Source of the DNA: Puccinia triticina
Taxonomy: Eukaryota; Basidiomycota; Pucciniomycetes; Pucciniales; Pucciniaceae
Length of the DNA stretch: 64,000 bases
Assembly (NCBI RefSeq): GCF_026914185.1
Contig: NC_070564.1
Coordinates: forward strand, 7,316,001-7,380,000
Reading direction: 5' to 3'
Below, in pieces: positions 34,062 to 45,506 of the stretch. Both the position numbers and the translations under genes were made by a program. How positions within the stretch are numbered: the stretch's first letter is position 1; every line of letters begins with the position of its first letter. The notes under the pieces are model-generated. The model did not search any database, was not told the origin of the DNA, and worked only from the letters and a program-made list of their open reading frames with translations.

Positions 34062-35715
34062 CTTTTTTTTTCTATATAAAGATCAATTTTTCACTTGATC
34101 TCCTTCCTTCCTTACTTCCATCAGCCTTTCCAAGCCCGCAACGCCACTGGAAGCTCCGAATTGTCTTTGAAACATCATCGTGGTCTTTGGAAAATCTTCA
34201 TTGTCAACCGCCTCATCCTCGTTGGACTCGGAGGCTCTTCATCATCGGGACAACCTCATCCTCGCTGGACTCGGAGGCATTCATTTTGGAATAGCCTCAT
34301 CCTCGTAGGACTCGGAGGCTCCTCATTTTCGGAACAGCTTCATCCTTGTGGACTCGGAGACGCTTCATCAATTGAACGGACACATCCCTGACCAACAACT
34401 CGAACTCAATCTCGCCAGTCATTGATCTCTTGGCCCTTTGCCTGGATCCCTTCCACACCCTTGGCCCCTTGGACTCTTTCTCAATCTCTTGGACGCCCTT
34501 CCTCATCCGCCAACGCCCATCTGCCCCGCACCAGCCGCCACCATCCACGCCCTCTTCGTCGTCCTCTTTCCCCGCCCCGCTGCTCCTCTTTCTTCCGCCG
34601 CCGACATCAACTTCAGGCCAGCCTCAACCTCGCCTTGTGGTGGCCACATCGCTCCCTTGCCAGCCTCGACACGTTTTCCTCCGAAGGACCAGACAACAAA
34701 TCGGTCGCCGGCCTCTCTGCTCTCTTGTCTCGATCCCAAAGGACCAACAACCCGAAGGTCACCAACTCGCCTCGAACTCGTCCTTTCTTCTTCAGAGGGG
34801 TCAATGGTGTCCCTCTGAGAAGAAAGGCTCCACACCCCGGACAACCCGAGAGCCGCGGAAGGTCCTCAACCTCTGATGCCTCCTGCGACTTGCTCTCCTC
34901 CGCCGCCTCCTCCGCCGGTCCCTCCTCGTCCTCCTCAACACCTCCATAGATCGTTTGGATCTATCGCCTCCCTCGCACTACCACGTTCTCATAGACCACA
35001 CGGGTCTATCGTCCTCGTCACATAGGCCACACGGGTCTATCTCCCTTAGCTACATAGTACATTCGGCACTATTGATCACTCAACGACACCCATCACCCTC
35101 ACTCTCTCTCCATCGCCTTCGCCATCCTTACCACTGCCACTCCAAATCCGAACCCTCTCGACAGGACAATCGAACAATCGCCCCGGCCTTCCCTTTTTTT
35201 ATGCTCTTGGCTCGCCCCCCTCGTCACCTGCCTCGTCGTTCCTCGTCACTGGGCAGGCTCTGCGCCTCTGTTCATCGTCTCCACCCCTCGACATTGCTTG
35301 TAGCCCCTCTTCATCGTCTCAGGCCGCTCGTCGTCGCCTCCGGTCCCTCATCATTGCACCTAGCCCTCTCTAGTCTACCTCAAGATCATTGCCCCTGCCT
35401 TTTAACAGCACTCCCTCCTGCCCAGCCTCTATCAAGTAAAACAAGTCTGAAAAGCTTTGGCATCAACATCCTCCATCCACCATCCTGCAAGCAAATCTTA
35501 ACAGGGATGTCCCTTTGACTCGACAAACGATTCTCGGTTCCTCGGTATTGACCCTCGAACAAATCCTTTGCAAACGGACAATCCTTCAGGTTGAGAGCAT
35601 GATGGACTCGGGGTGGAATTGAAGAAATCGGATTCCTCTTAAGATGAAGTTTTATTGATTTATAGCTGGTGTAACTGGGTTGTTTTTTCTCTTCTTTTTT
35701 TATAGGAGGGGAGAC

Positions 35716-35981
35716 TGTAAGGGTTTCTCCCTTACTGAAACAGAAGTCAAGCTAGATGCACATATGCATATGCATCTACATTGTAGGATCCACTATATAA
35801 GCTTGTAATACTCGACTGCTCTCATTCTCTCTTTTTTCCCCAAGCTGGTCTTCACCTCGAGGTTCCCCTTTCCATCCCTTCTCACGACTCATTAGTGAAA
35901 TATCATTCTTTTATATAGACTCCTGGCCTTTGGCCCTCCGTCCCACCAACCCTTCCAGTGAGGGTTCACTGAACCCTTACA
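35716..35981 (+). repeat. 3' LTR of the short LTR element
   Basis: Same length and ends as the 5' LTR, with one G-to-A difference. Followed by the CCGCC target duplicate. Confidence 0.9.
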
Positions 35982-36351
35982 CCGCCGCGCACCCGCCAGG
36001 CGGTGCCGGATGTGGTGTTGGGTGTCAGCTTTTGGTGAAAAAACGGGTGCGTACCCGGGTACCCGCCTCCCGCACCCGCGCAGCCAGCCAGACGGGGAAG
36101 TTGGGACCTTGCCCTCCCAAGCCAACCAACTCCTTCCTGATCTCCACTTTGGTACCTGGTACCTCACCCCGGTAGGTCAAGGCGGTGTTTTCTTCCTCCA
36201 GGGCGTGGTGAAGCTGGGTGTCCCCTGGCGGTGTTGTCGGTGGATTCCCAGCTCTGACGAGGGCCCCTGCCTGCAGAGGACTCGCTCGCTTGTCTTCCCC
36301 GCCCCCCTGAGCCTCATCCTCGGCGACTACGCCTCCGTCACCCTTGCCGTC

Positions 36352-36720
36352 TGAAGCGGGGCTCTTCAGTTGACAGAGGCTCAGCGGAATGGACACGCGC
36401 ACAGATGAGGAAAAAACTAGCTATGTCTAGAATTCCGACAAAACAAAGGAACTGGGGAAAAACCCCTACAACTGAAGAGAGGCCACTTTATATAGTGGCC
36501 TCGAGAATGAAACAACAACACGTGACTACCCTGAATACAGGGGTACAAGAAAGAGACTACAGCCGTACAGGACAACCTCTGCGGCTGTAGCAAGAAGAAA
36601 GGAAGGAGGCGCTTTAGCCTAACTCCGGCACTAGTCCGAACTAGGCAAGGAAGGCGGGTGCCTCCTGTATCTCACCTCCAGAGCGGGGGGTACCCGTCTG
36701 GTATCTGTAGCCCGGCTACA
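36352..36720 (-). repeat. 3' LTR of Gypsy A
   Basis: Matches 57663-58031 over 369 bp with about seven differences. The polypurine tract AGGGAGGGGGATGT (minus strand) abuts it at about 36721-36735. Confidence 0.9.
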
Positions 36721-36732
36721 ACATCCCCCTCC

Positions 36733-37939
36733 CTAAACGGGGGCCGTCCCAGACCCTGATGGCGGCGGTCCTAGCCGGAGCCGGAGCCTTCTTCTCGGTG
36801 CCTTGACCTGGGGAGCCTCTGGGCTCGCACTGGGTGCCTCAGACGTTACTGGGGGCTTATTCTTGGTCTTAGCTAACAACCGTGTCTTCTTGAGCAGGTC
36901 CCTCGCCACTTTGGCGTTGGCCCTCTTTTTGCGCTGCGCAATAGCAGGCGGTGTGGCCCACATATCATTGACAATGAGTGAGCGCAATGCAACGGGTTTC
37001 AAACTGTTCCCGTTAACTGGTCTAGGGTATTCAACACCCTGATGATCCTCAACAATGTAGACATTGTTTTCGAGGACTGCTTTGACCATGAATGGTCCAA
37101 ACCACCTTGGCTGACCCTTGGTGTGTTTCTCATTGCAAAGCTTCACAGCTTGCCCGACTACGAGGCTTTCTAAGTCTCGTGCAAAAGTCGTCTTCTTATC
37201 AAAGGCTTCCTTATTCTTCAATGCACGCGTAGCAGTATTGCCGGCGGCCGTGATTCTGGTCTTATTGAGCGTCTCAATGCGCGATTTAAGTTCATCATGC
37301 CCCGGAAGGGCAGCTTCTGCGGCGATCATTCGCCGACGGTCCTGTGGCAACCTCGGCTTAACACCATAGAGGAGCTCAAAAGGAGAGAACCCACTGCTGT
37401 CGCTGGCGTGGATCCTTGCGGAGAATAACGCAGCCAGGAGAAAGTCCTCCCATCTTGCTGGGTCTCCGGTCTTGTTCATGCGGAACAAAGCCGCTTCTAA
37501 GATTCCGTTGAATCTCTCTGACTTTCCATTAGTTTGGGGATGATACCCAGACGTTCGGACTGGCTTGCTCCCGGCCGCAGCCAGGAACTTCTGGAAACCG
37601 GCGGACAGGTAGTTGGAACCCCGGTCCGTCAGAAATTCTTTTGGGGCTCCAAAAGGTGTAATCACCTCGTCAAAAATGGCTTGTGCCAATTCTGCCGCTG
37701 AAGCATCTTTCAGCGGAACTGCCATGGGCCACGAGGTACAGTGGTCTATTGCTGTCAAGATCCACTTGTATCCCTTCTTGTAGCTTTCTGGCATCTGCAC
37801 CAGGTCCGAGGACCAGCGCTCAAACGGCAATACTGCCGGCAAAGGCTTCTGGAGGCCGGTCTCCTGTGAAGCGTGCGGCCTTTCGTGTATCTGACACGAC
37901 TCGCATGTGCGGATATAACTCTGCACATCATCATATCTC
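36733..37939 (-). pseudogene. Gypsy A integrase, cut off from its pol gene
   Basis: Minus-strand frame, open from the element B insertion point. It has the last part of the zinc-binding region (CESCQIHERPH), then the DDE core: first Asp in RWSSDLVQM, second in LTDRGSNY, and the Glu in NGKSERFNG. A basic and proline-rich tail follows. Integrase joins the cDNA to the chromosome. It is separated from reverse transcriptase by 7.5 kb of element B, so it cannot be made as part of the polyprotein. Confidence 0.85.
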
Positions 37940-37944
37940 TTCGG

Positions 37945-38403
37945 TGTAACAAACAGATGGCTGAACTTCATTCAGTTTAAGTTTTCCCAGGATCATCAAA
38001 GACATTCTGAACAAGGAATATTCAAGAAGTGCACCGGTGTTGTTCGAGGAATTTCCTTATTTTTCTTTTCCTTTCCATTTTTCCAGGAATCCTTTCATGT
38101 TGTAGTTCATTCTGGAAATTTCCTTGTCCTGTGTTAGATTATAAAAAGTCCTTGTAGCCACTAGGGAGCTCTTTCCCTTGTGGCAAAATCTTTGTATCAT
38201 TGCCTTCTTCAAAACCTGAAATCAATCTCATTTACAAATCAAAACACCTTGCACCCGCGCAAAGCCTATTACTAAAAACATCTTCAAAGTTACATTGTAA
38301 AAGGATATTAGACCTTGAAAACAGGTCCGGAAATTCTGGTAGCTCGTCTGTAGTTTTCCGTTATCCCCGGCTCCCCAAAAAACCCTAATACCTCAGGCTC
38401 ACA
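37945..38403 (+). repeat. 5' LTR of Gypsy B
   Basis: 459 bp, TGTAAC..CTCACA. Four of the five differences from the 3' LTR are C/T or G/A changes at TCG or CGA. Confidence 0.9.
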
Positions 38404-38440
38404 ATCATTTTGCCACCAAATTTTTTCAGCCGGTATCATC

Positions 38441-39400
38441 ATGTCGTCTACCGGTCATCTTCCTGACTCCTCCTTTATCGGCCCCATCGACACTTGAACT
38501 CCACTTGAAATTAAGGTAGCACAACTCTCGGAAAAGCTCTCTTCCCTCAAAATCAATAACTCCAACCATTGCATCGACCTCAACACGCTTTTTGATCAGT
38601 TGAAGAACATCAAGAACTCTTTCAACAGTTTGGCTGAAGACATCAAAGATATCAACAGTATGAAGACTCTATATTCGGATTTTGTTCAGCTTAAACTCAG
38701 CTTCAACAACGAGGTCAATAGAATCCAGCACTCCATCAATGGCATCCTCCAGTCTATCGAGAACAACAGGATCACGATTCAACAAAACTCCGCTCAACTA
38801 ATCGAAATGGCTCGCGGCCCAACTGGAGAGGTCCCCGAACTCCAATATGCTCAATTCACAGGCAACACTAAGGAGACAAAGCGGTTCGTCTATTTCATTC
38901 GTGAAAAATTGCAAGAAAAAGGCCATTGTTTCCCCTCAGAAAAATCAAAAATCAACTGGATAGTCTGTCATTTTCAACACCCCAACGGTAACCTTGGCAA
39001 AAATGTTCCGGCTTACAATTGGTGGATGGCGCTTTTATTCGAAAACTCTCGTACTCAAAACCTTCCAACAGATTTGGTGTCGGTCGAAGACCCCTATGTC
39101 CTCGACGTTCTATCATCGGCCAAATCCTTTCTGTCCCATCTTGAAGAAGTGTTCAACAATAAACATGACGGAGAGGAGGCTAAGAAACGCCTCTTTGCTT
39201 TCAAACAAGGCAATTGAACAATTGAGGAATTCAATGCCCTCTTCCGCTCCCTGGCTTATGCGGTTTATTTGACCAAAGAATCCCGCTGCAACATCTATGA
39301 GCAGGCTTTGAATCCAAAGGTTTTGAAAATCGCAGTCATGCGCAACAACCCTCAAAGCAAAACAAATCTTGGCCGTCTCAGCGGCCGAAGCTCAAGATAA
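38441..39400 (+). pseudogene. Gypsy B gag, broken
   Basis: Starts MSSTGHLPDS at 38441. A TGA appears after GPIDT (near 38496) and another at 39215-39217, after which the frame continues with TIEEFNALFRSLAY. The middle part is coiled-coil-like, then a gag-type helical region follows (KRFVYFIREKLQEKG, LGKNVPAYNWWMALL). Gag would build the particle. It cannot be translated in one piece here. Confidence 0.7.
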
Positions 39401-40370
39401 AATCTCTTCCATTGATTCTGGCTCACTTCCTTCCATCCATCGTCGTCCCCCTCAATTTCGCCCAAACCCTCCACCCCCACCACCACCTCCAGCTCGCGTA
39501 CCCGATGGAATTGTACCCATGGACCCTGATGCAATCTCGTCTGACGAAACATTCACCTTCCCCAAGTTTTGGAGCCTCTGCGTTCAACGAGGTGTCTGTC
39601 AACGCTGCGGTCGACAATTTGATGAAGCACACAAGAAACTTCGCGGATGCATTCTCCCTAGCAACAAACACATGGATATTAAACAAAAGCTCGAACTCTT
39701 CCGTCAATGGTCTTCTCCTCAACACTCCAAGCATTCAGTGTCCCAGATTGAAACCAGCCGAACGGCTCCAGCCTCGACCCCTTCTTTGACTATTCCCTCC
39801 TCTGAATCTCGCCGAGGTTCTTCCGCGGTCGCTGCGGGCTCCTCTAGCACGGCTGTCGACTCCTCCGCGGCTTCTAACAGCAGGGTCACACTGGACCACG
39901 TCCCTCCCCTCAGTTTGGCGGATTACTGCCTTGAACAGGCTATTGATGAAATGGAAGTGGACGGTGATGCTTTCTGTAAGTCTTTAAGCCCCTTCTTTAC
40001 CGTCTCCTTCCCTTCCTCTCGACCCATCTTGAAGGCTTCCATTGTCCATTCGGGCCCTAAACCCATAGAGGCTTCCGTACTATTTGATTCTGGTGCCTCT
40101 GCGTCTTTTGTTGACTTTAACTTTGCCCATAGGAACCTCCTTTGCCTGACCAAACTCACCCAACCAATTCAATACCGAGGATTCGATGGAACCTTGGCCA
40201 AGTCCGGCACCATATCTCTTTGCTGGCATGGGCATCTTGACTTCTCATTTCCCAAAAATCCCTCTCAATTCCCAGTTTTACTATTTGTCACCGAGTTAGC
40301 TTCAGCCAATATTATAATTGGCTTCCCGTGGCTTGCTAAGCATCATCTATTTGTAGGGGGCTCCCCTTGA
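39369..40370 (+). pseudogene. Gypsy B gag C-terminus and protease
   Basis: A 333-codon open stretch with a Cys/His knuckle-like block (CQRCGRQFDEAHKKLRGC) near residue 75, a Ser-rich linker, and an aspartic protease core with VLFDSGASASFVD near residue 238. The frame differs from that of the first gag part, so a frameshift or a lost junction lies around 39350. Confidence 0.75.
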
Positions 40371-40460
40371 AGTCTCCTTGTTCCTCAATCTTTTAAATTA
40401 TCTGAAATATCTTCCACTTATGATCTACCCTCTGAACTCAAGCAATATAGTGATGTTTTT

Positions 40461-40900
40461 GTGACTGATGCTTTGAGTTGCTTACCACCCCATCGAGAGG
40501 GGTATGATTGTGAGATTAACCTCAAGCCAAATTCCAAACCTCCGTTTGTTGGTATGTATCACTTGAGTGAGCAAGAAAACAAACAGCTTAAGTGGTATGT
40601 TGATGATCTCCTAGCCAAGGGATTCATTTGGGAATCCTCTTCTCCGGCTGGCGCTCTGATTTTTTTCGTTAAGACACCCGGGAAAGAGGACCACCCCTGT
40701 GTAGATTATAGGCAGTTAAATTCAATTACGGTACAAGACTCTTATCCATTACCCGTAGTCGCTAACTTGCTTAATAGCCTTTCAGGTTGCAAATTTCTTT
40801 CCAAGATTGATCTTAAAGCAGCCTTTAACCTTCTACAGGTGGCCCCGGGTCACAAGTGGAAAACAGCATTTTGGACTCCCTGGGGCTTATTTGAATATTG
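40461..40900 (+). pseudogene. Gypsy B reverse transcriptase, N-terminal half
   Basis: Contains the fingers and palm start: YHLSEQENKQLKWYVDDLL, HPCVDYRQLNSITVQDSYPLP and FLSKIDLKAAFNLLQV. It stops where a MITE inserted at 40901, in the FEYC codons before the conserved MPFGL block. Confidence 0.8.
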
Positions 40901-41055
40901 CACCTGTGTCAATCCAATTCTTCCGCTTTAAACCAAAGATAAATTCGCCATTATCTTCGGTTTGGAACCAATGGGAGGGCGGAGCTGGATGGAGCTGATT
41001 GGAGCTGGCCTGGGTAATAAATTCCCCCAAACAGCCCCAGGCAGAAAATGTTTCA

Positions 41056-41240
41056 TAGCCTAGTGGTTTGCAGCTCTGCTGCAAACCAGGTAACACAGCG
41101 GGCAATCGGATGTCGCACGCAGCCCGCAGCGACACCCAAGCCAAGGGGACCCCCTTTACGCGGGTGTCACTGCGGGCTGCGTGCGACACCCGATTGCCCG
41201 CTGTGTAATAGGCAGGTTGCTGGTTCAATCCCCCCTGTCC
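41056..41240 (+). other. tRNA-like segment split by a hairpin MITE
   Basis: An A-box-like TAGCCTAGTGGT near 41067 and a B box GGTTCAATCCC near 41221 flank the hairpin insertion at 41094-41205. Without the insertion the boxes would be about 40 bases apart, as in a tRNA-type Pol III promoter. Confidence 0.5.
41094..41205. mobile_element. 112-bp hairpin MITE with TAA target duplication
   Basis: TAA at 41091-41093 and 41206-41208. Arms CACAGCGGGCAATCGG and CCGATTGCCCGCTGTG are perfect, and pairing continues through CGCACGCAGCCCGCAG and its inverse. TAA duplication suggests a Harbinger-type origin. Confidence 0.8.
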
Positions 41241-41297
41241 CCATCCCCCATTTGGGGGATAGGGGGCAGGTAGGGGGCAGGTTTTTGGGGGCAGGTT

Positions 41298-41348
41298 TTA
41301 GGGGTTAGGGGTTAGGGATTAGGGATTAGGGATTAGGGATTAGGGGGG
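41298..41348 (+). repeat. Telomere-like tandem repeat, about 7 units of TTAGGGR
   Basis: Two TTAGGGG units, then four TTAGGGA and a final TTAGGGG-type unit. The period is 7 bases, not the 6 of a plain TTAGGG telomere. Confidence 0.8.
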
Positions 41349-41522
41349 ATATGAAAAAAAAACTTGGGCAATACTGGTCAGAAGCGTGTGGTAACCTTGT
41401 TTTCCGCAGTTCTGACACAGCTCCTCCCAGCTCCATCCAGCTCCGCCCTCCCATTGGTTCCAAACCAAAGATAATGGCGAATTTATCTTTGGCTTAAAGC
41501 CGATGGATCGAATACCCATGTC

Positions 41523-43147
41523 TTGAATATTGTGTTATGCCGTTTGGCCTTGCCAATGCACCGGCCATATTCCAGAGGTTCATTCAGCATTGTTTACGTG
41601 AGTATCTGGATGTTTGTTGCTTTGTTTATATTGATGACATTCTGGTATTCTCCAAAACTTGTGAGCAACATTCTATAGATTTACAGAACGTATTAAGTAA
41701 ATTACGACAATACTCCTTGAAGGCTTCTTTTCAATCTTCAGTTAAGTTTTTAGGGTTTGTGATTTCCAGTGAGGGTTTGCAAATGGATGAAGCAAAGGTT
41801 TCCACTATTCTAGAATGGCCGCTTCCGGATACCCTACGCCAACTCCGTTGATTTTTAGGTTTTTGCAATTTTTATCGCAGGTTCATTCCAAAATTTTCAG
41901 GTTTGGCACAACCGCTGACAGAATTGACAAAAGAAGGACAGTTCACTTCTGAAAACATTCAAAAGGTAGGTCCCCGGTTGGCTTTTCTGGCGCTCAAGAA
42001 ATGTTTTTCTTCAGCCACTCTACTTCGTCACTTTGATTTTCAACTCTCCAGGGTGGTTCATGTCAATAGCTCTGGGTATGCCATAGCTGCTTTTCTAAGT
42101 CAACCAGATAATTCTGGCAAGTTGCACCCAGTGAGTTTCAATTCCAGGAATCTAACTGATAGGGAACGTGGTTGGTCAATATTTGATCTCGAGCTACTCG
42201 CCATTGTTTCTGCTTTTGAGCAATGGAGAGCCTGGCTCATGGGTACAAAGGAGCCAGTTTGTGTTTATTCAGATCATGCAAACCTTCGCCATTTTATTAC
42301 AGCTAAAAATTTGACACCCAAGCAGGCCCGATGGGCATCTATCTTAGATGGCTTTAATATGGCGATTTATCACATATCAGGAAAGGCAAACCCGGTGGAT
42401 GCTCCTAGTTGGCGACCGGATTATGTGGGAGATGGCCCGTTGATTCCCTCACATGCAATTGCCCAACGGATGGTTTTGGTTAATGATGTAGAAGGCATTA
42501 CTCCTAGTTTGTCTTTTAACCTTTATGATCTTCAATTTCAGCGTCCGAAAAAAGAAGTGTTAGATTATTTTTCTAAGAACTATGATAAGGTAAGTCAAGA
42601 GGAGCAAGAGGATTTGATAGAACGTGACAGCATACTTTGGTTTCAAGATAGAATTTTTGTTCCAGCTCCTTTTCGCACCCGTCTGATACAACTGTTTCAC
42701 GATGCGCCAACTGTGGGACATCCGGGCATAGCAAGAACATTATCCTTGATCACCCGCTCCTTTTCGTGGCCTGGGATCAGGAAGGAAGTTATCACTTATG
42801 TAAGATCTTGTGATTCTTGCCAGCGCGTTAAAGCCCAAAGACATAATCCAGAAGGAACGTTGAATCCCCTCCCAATTCCTCACCGTCCCTGGAGTGTGAT
42901 TGGGATGGATTTTATAACCAAGCTACCGGTTTTGGGAGGTTATGATTCTATCATGGTGGTCGTGGATCAGCTTAGTAAAGTCACTCACTTTGTTCCCTGT
43001 AAAGAGACTTACACGGCGGAGCAATTGGCACAGCTTTTCAGATCCAACATTTTTAAGCTACATGGCATTCCTGAAAAAATAATTTTGGATAGAGGCTCCA
43101 CCTTTGTAAGTGAATTCTGGCGCTCACTTATGCGCTTACTGCTGTGG
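41523..43147 (+). pseudogene. Gypsy B reverse transcriptase C-term, RNase H, integrase N-term
   Basis: Resumes at EYCVMPFGLANAPAIFQ, with the catalytic YIDDILVF block at about 41630. A TGA at 41849-41851 interrupts before FLGFCNFYRRF. RNase H is present (VHVNSSGYAIAAFL, FDLELLAIVSAFEQW). Then comes the integrase zinc finger (HPGIARTLSLITRSF, RSCDSCQRVKAQRH) and the first two catalytic Asp (GMDFITKL, LDRGSTFVSEFW). The frame is cut by the insertion at about 43148. Confidence 0.85.
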
Positions 43148-44105
43148 TAACCCTGTTCCTGTTCATACTATCACCCTCATATCACCAAAACCCTTCATAA
43201 ATACCTCATTATTACTTCATATTCAGATTCTACACCCCATTTTACCCCTAGTCACTCACTCATTTCACCTAGGATTTCCAAATGGATCAGCAGTTATTGG
43301 CATGTATAGTTTTGGGAGGTATTTTCTTCATACATATCCTTAGCATTATTACATACATCATTCATTAGTATCATAGCTACATAGGACTGCAGATCTTACA
43401 TAACTTCATTACTCATTTTCCTCTTCATATGATATCAGCAGTACATTCCTTCATAGCTCTTGTAGTTATTATCAAATGCTCATCATTATTTCATCTTCTA
43501 CATAGTTACCTTTCATGTACACTCCTTGGTCATTGCACCTTCATCATTACTGCTCATCTTCAGATATTGTTACTATGTGCTCATCATGTATCACCCCCCT
43601 GTAGTACTTCTCACATATATAAACACCCCTCTAGATGTTGTATTCCCCATCATGCACTTTCTACTACATCCCCTCTGTAGCACCTTTTTAACATCACCCT
43701 TATATCCACTTTTCACCCACTACACTTTGTATGCACCTCTCCCCCCATACTCTCTGTAGCACCTTTACACATCACACTTAGATAAACTTTCATCACCATA
43801 GAAATATATCTCCCAGCATATATCTCATTTCACATCTCAGAGTGACTCTCCAAGAGCTTCTACTTTTCTTCCCTTCTCACTTCTCCTCTCTCACTCAGTA
43901 GGATTGATACACCTCAAACTCATAAAGTGTTAAAGTCATCTAAGTCAAAGAGAATCATCAGCCACACCCTTTTCTTTTTTTCTTAGTGTAACCCTCTCTC
44001 CATCAGTATTAGTCAAGAGGGCAGCCTCACCAGCACCTGTAGCCTCTTCTACATTATTAGTAGTGTAGTTGACTATTTCCCCTCACAGCTCTTTCCTGAT
44101 CTTTT
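43148..44105 (+). mobile_element. About 1-kb non-coding insertion in the Gypsy B integrase
   Basis: Integrase coding stops in the MRLL codons and resumes at about 44109 (STLRITPG). The insert has no gene, is C/T-rich, and shares the CCCCTAGTCACTCACT block with 14676-14890 and 20495-20600. It may be a solo LTR; neither its terminal repeats nor a target duplication could be fixed. Confidence 0.6.
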
Positions 44106-44108
44106 AGG

Positions 44109-44981
44109 AGTTCCACACTGCGCATTACTCCAGGATTTTCCACTGCTTATCACCCTCAAAAAGATGGACAGACGGAGCGCATGAATCAAGTTTTGGAAGA
44201 TTATTTGCGCCATTTCTGTTCTTACTATCAAGACAATTGGGTCAAGATATTGGATATTGCTGAGTTTTCCATTAATAATTTAGACTCCGCTTCTTTGGGA
44301 ACTTCTCCATTTTTCTTTGCTAACGGCTTTCACCCCAAGTTCAGTACTTTGACAGAAAATTCAGGGATTTGTTCGCTGGACGACTTTATTGTTGATTTAC
44401 AGGAAATACAAGAAAAGGCTATAGAATGTCTAACTCAAGCTAAGCGACGGCAATCTCTTTACCATGATGCACATAAGAAACCTGCTACTCAATATCAACC
44501 CAGAGATTTGGTCCTACTTCTCCGGAAGTTTATTCAAAGCCGACGGATCAACGCGAAGCTTGATTACCGATATATTGGCCCTTTTAAAGTTATTGAGATG
44601 GTAGGAGAGAACGCGGTCAGATTAGACATTGCACGTGAGTACCCTAAGTTACATCCAGTTTTTAATGTGTCTCTGTTGGCAAAATATCACCCTCCAAGTC
44701 AAGTCGCTGGTCGAGGGGTTTTTGAAGGTGTCAAAGAAATATACTATGATTCGGGACGCATCGTAGATTGGTCAAAACTATACCAGATTCTGGATGCGCG
44801 TCCAGTGAAAGGTAAGACTCGAAAAGGTAAGTTTGATTTCCTTTTACGTTGGCGCAATTCAACACCTGGAGAAGACACTTGGGTCTTTGAAGACCATATC
44901 CCAGCGTATTTTCAACATTTTTTGCAGCATTACCTCATACAATGGCGCCAGTCTCAGGATCCCAAGAAGAAGAAAACTTAA
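44109..44981 (+). pseudogene. Gypsy B integrase C-term with chromodomain
   Basis: Begins STLRITPGFSTAYHPQKDG, with the catalytic Glu in GQTERMNQ, then the GPF/Y-type region (RYIGPFKVIEMVGENAVRL), and a chromodomain-like end (YQILDARPVKGKTRKGKFD, LLRWRNSTPGEDTWVFED). Chromodomains steer some Gypsy elements to modified histones. It is separated from the rest of integrase by the 1-kb insertion. Confidence 0.85.
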
Positions 44982-44997
44982 TAGGTCAGTCATGTTT

Positions 44998-45456
44998 TGT
45001 AACAAACAGATGGCTGAACTTCATTCAGTTTAATTTTTCCCAGGATCATCAAAGACATTCTGAACAAGGAATATTCGAGAAGTGCACCGGTGTTGTTTGA
45101 GGAATTTCCTTATTTTTCTTTTCCTTTCCATTTTTCCAGGAATCCTTTCATGTTGTAGTTCATTCTGGAAATTTCCTTGTCCTGTGTTAGATTATAAAAA
45201 GTCCTTGTAGCCACTAGGGAGCTCTTTCCCTTGTGGCAAAATCTTTGTATCATTGCCTTCTTCAAAACCTGAAATCAATCTCATTTACAAATCAAAACAC
45301 CTTGCACCCGCGCAAAGCCTATTACTAAAAACATCTTCAAAGTTACATTGTAAAAGGATATTAGACCTTGAAAACAGGTCCGGAAATTCTGGTAGCTTGT
45401 CTGTAGTTTTCCGTTATCCCCGGCTCCCCGAAAAACCCTAATACCTCAGGCTCACA
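44998..45456 (+). repeat. 3' LTR of Gypsy B
   Basis: 459 bp, followed by the TTCGG target duplicate. About 99% identical by eye to the 5' LTR. Confidence 0.9.
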
Positions 45457-45506
45457 TTCGGCCACCACCCCCGACCCCGCAGGATCTGCAAGGTGCAGTC
45501 TCTGCC

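Larger units (their letters stand above)
33796..35981 (+). mobile_element. Non-autonomous LTR retrotransposon, 2.2 kb
   Basis: Two 266-bp LTRs (TGTAAGGG..CCCTTACA) are flanked by CCGCC at 33791-33795 and 35982-35986, a 5-bp target duplication. A purine-rich tract, AGGAGGGGAGAC, touches the 3' LTR. The 1.65-kb interior has no gag or pol; it is C- and T-rich with short CTCATCCTCG..GGACTCGGAGG repeats near 34210-34370. The LTRs differ at one base only, so the insertion is young and must have used proteins from another element. Confidence 0.9.
40901..41522. mobile_element. MULE-like MITE, 622 bp, inside Gypsy B
   Basis: The 10-bp repeat TTGAATATTG lies at 40891-40900 and 41523-41532, showing insertion into the reverse transcriptase. 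Inverted ends are long: about 90 bases at each side pair, including AACCAAAGATAAATTCGCC and GGGCGGAGCTGGATGGAGCTG. It contains a 112-bp hairpin MITE, a tRNA-like segment and telomere-like repeats. No coding capacity. Confidence 0.85.
37945..45456 (+). mobile_element. Ty3/Gypsy retrotransposon B (chromodomain type) inside element A
   Basis: LTRs of 459 bp (37945-38403 and 44998-45456; TGTAAC..CTCACA) are flanked by TTCGG at 37940-37944 and 45457-45461. It sits in the gap between the RNase H and integrase parts of element A. The gene order is gag, protease, reverse transcriptase, RNase H, integrase, chromodomain. It is broken by several TGA codons, by a MULE-like MITE at 40901-41522 and by a roughly 1-kb insertion at about 43148-44105. 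LTRs differ at about five sites. Confidence 0.9.

Noticed and set aside
34422..35518. Long overlapping open frames in several frames inside the short LTR element
   Set aside because: They overlap in three or more frames, follow the C/T-rich composition and have no gag or pol motifs, so they are composition effects.
36405..36590. 61-codon frame repeated at 57716-57901
   Set aside because: Both lie inside the LTRs of Gypsy A. The duplication is the LTR pair, not a gene family.
38200..38388. 62-codon frame repeated at 45253-45441
   Set aside because: Lies in the two LTRs of Gypsy B.
41056..41240. Functional tRNA gene
   Set aside because: Interrupted by a 112-bp MITE and no acceptor stem is visible; only tRNA-derived promoter boxes remain.
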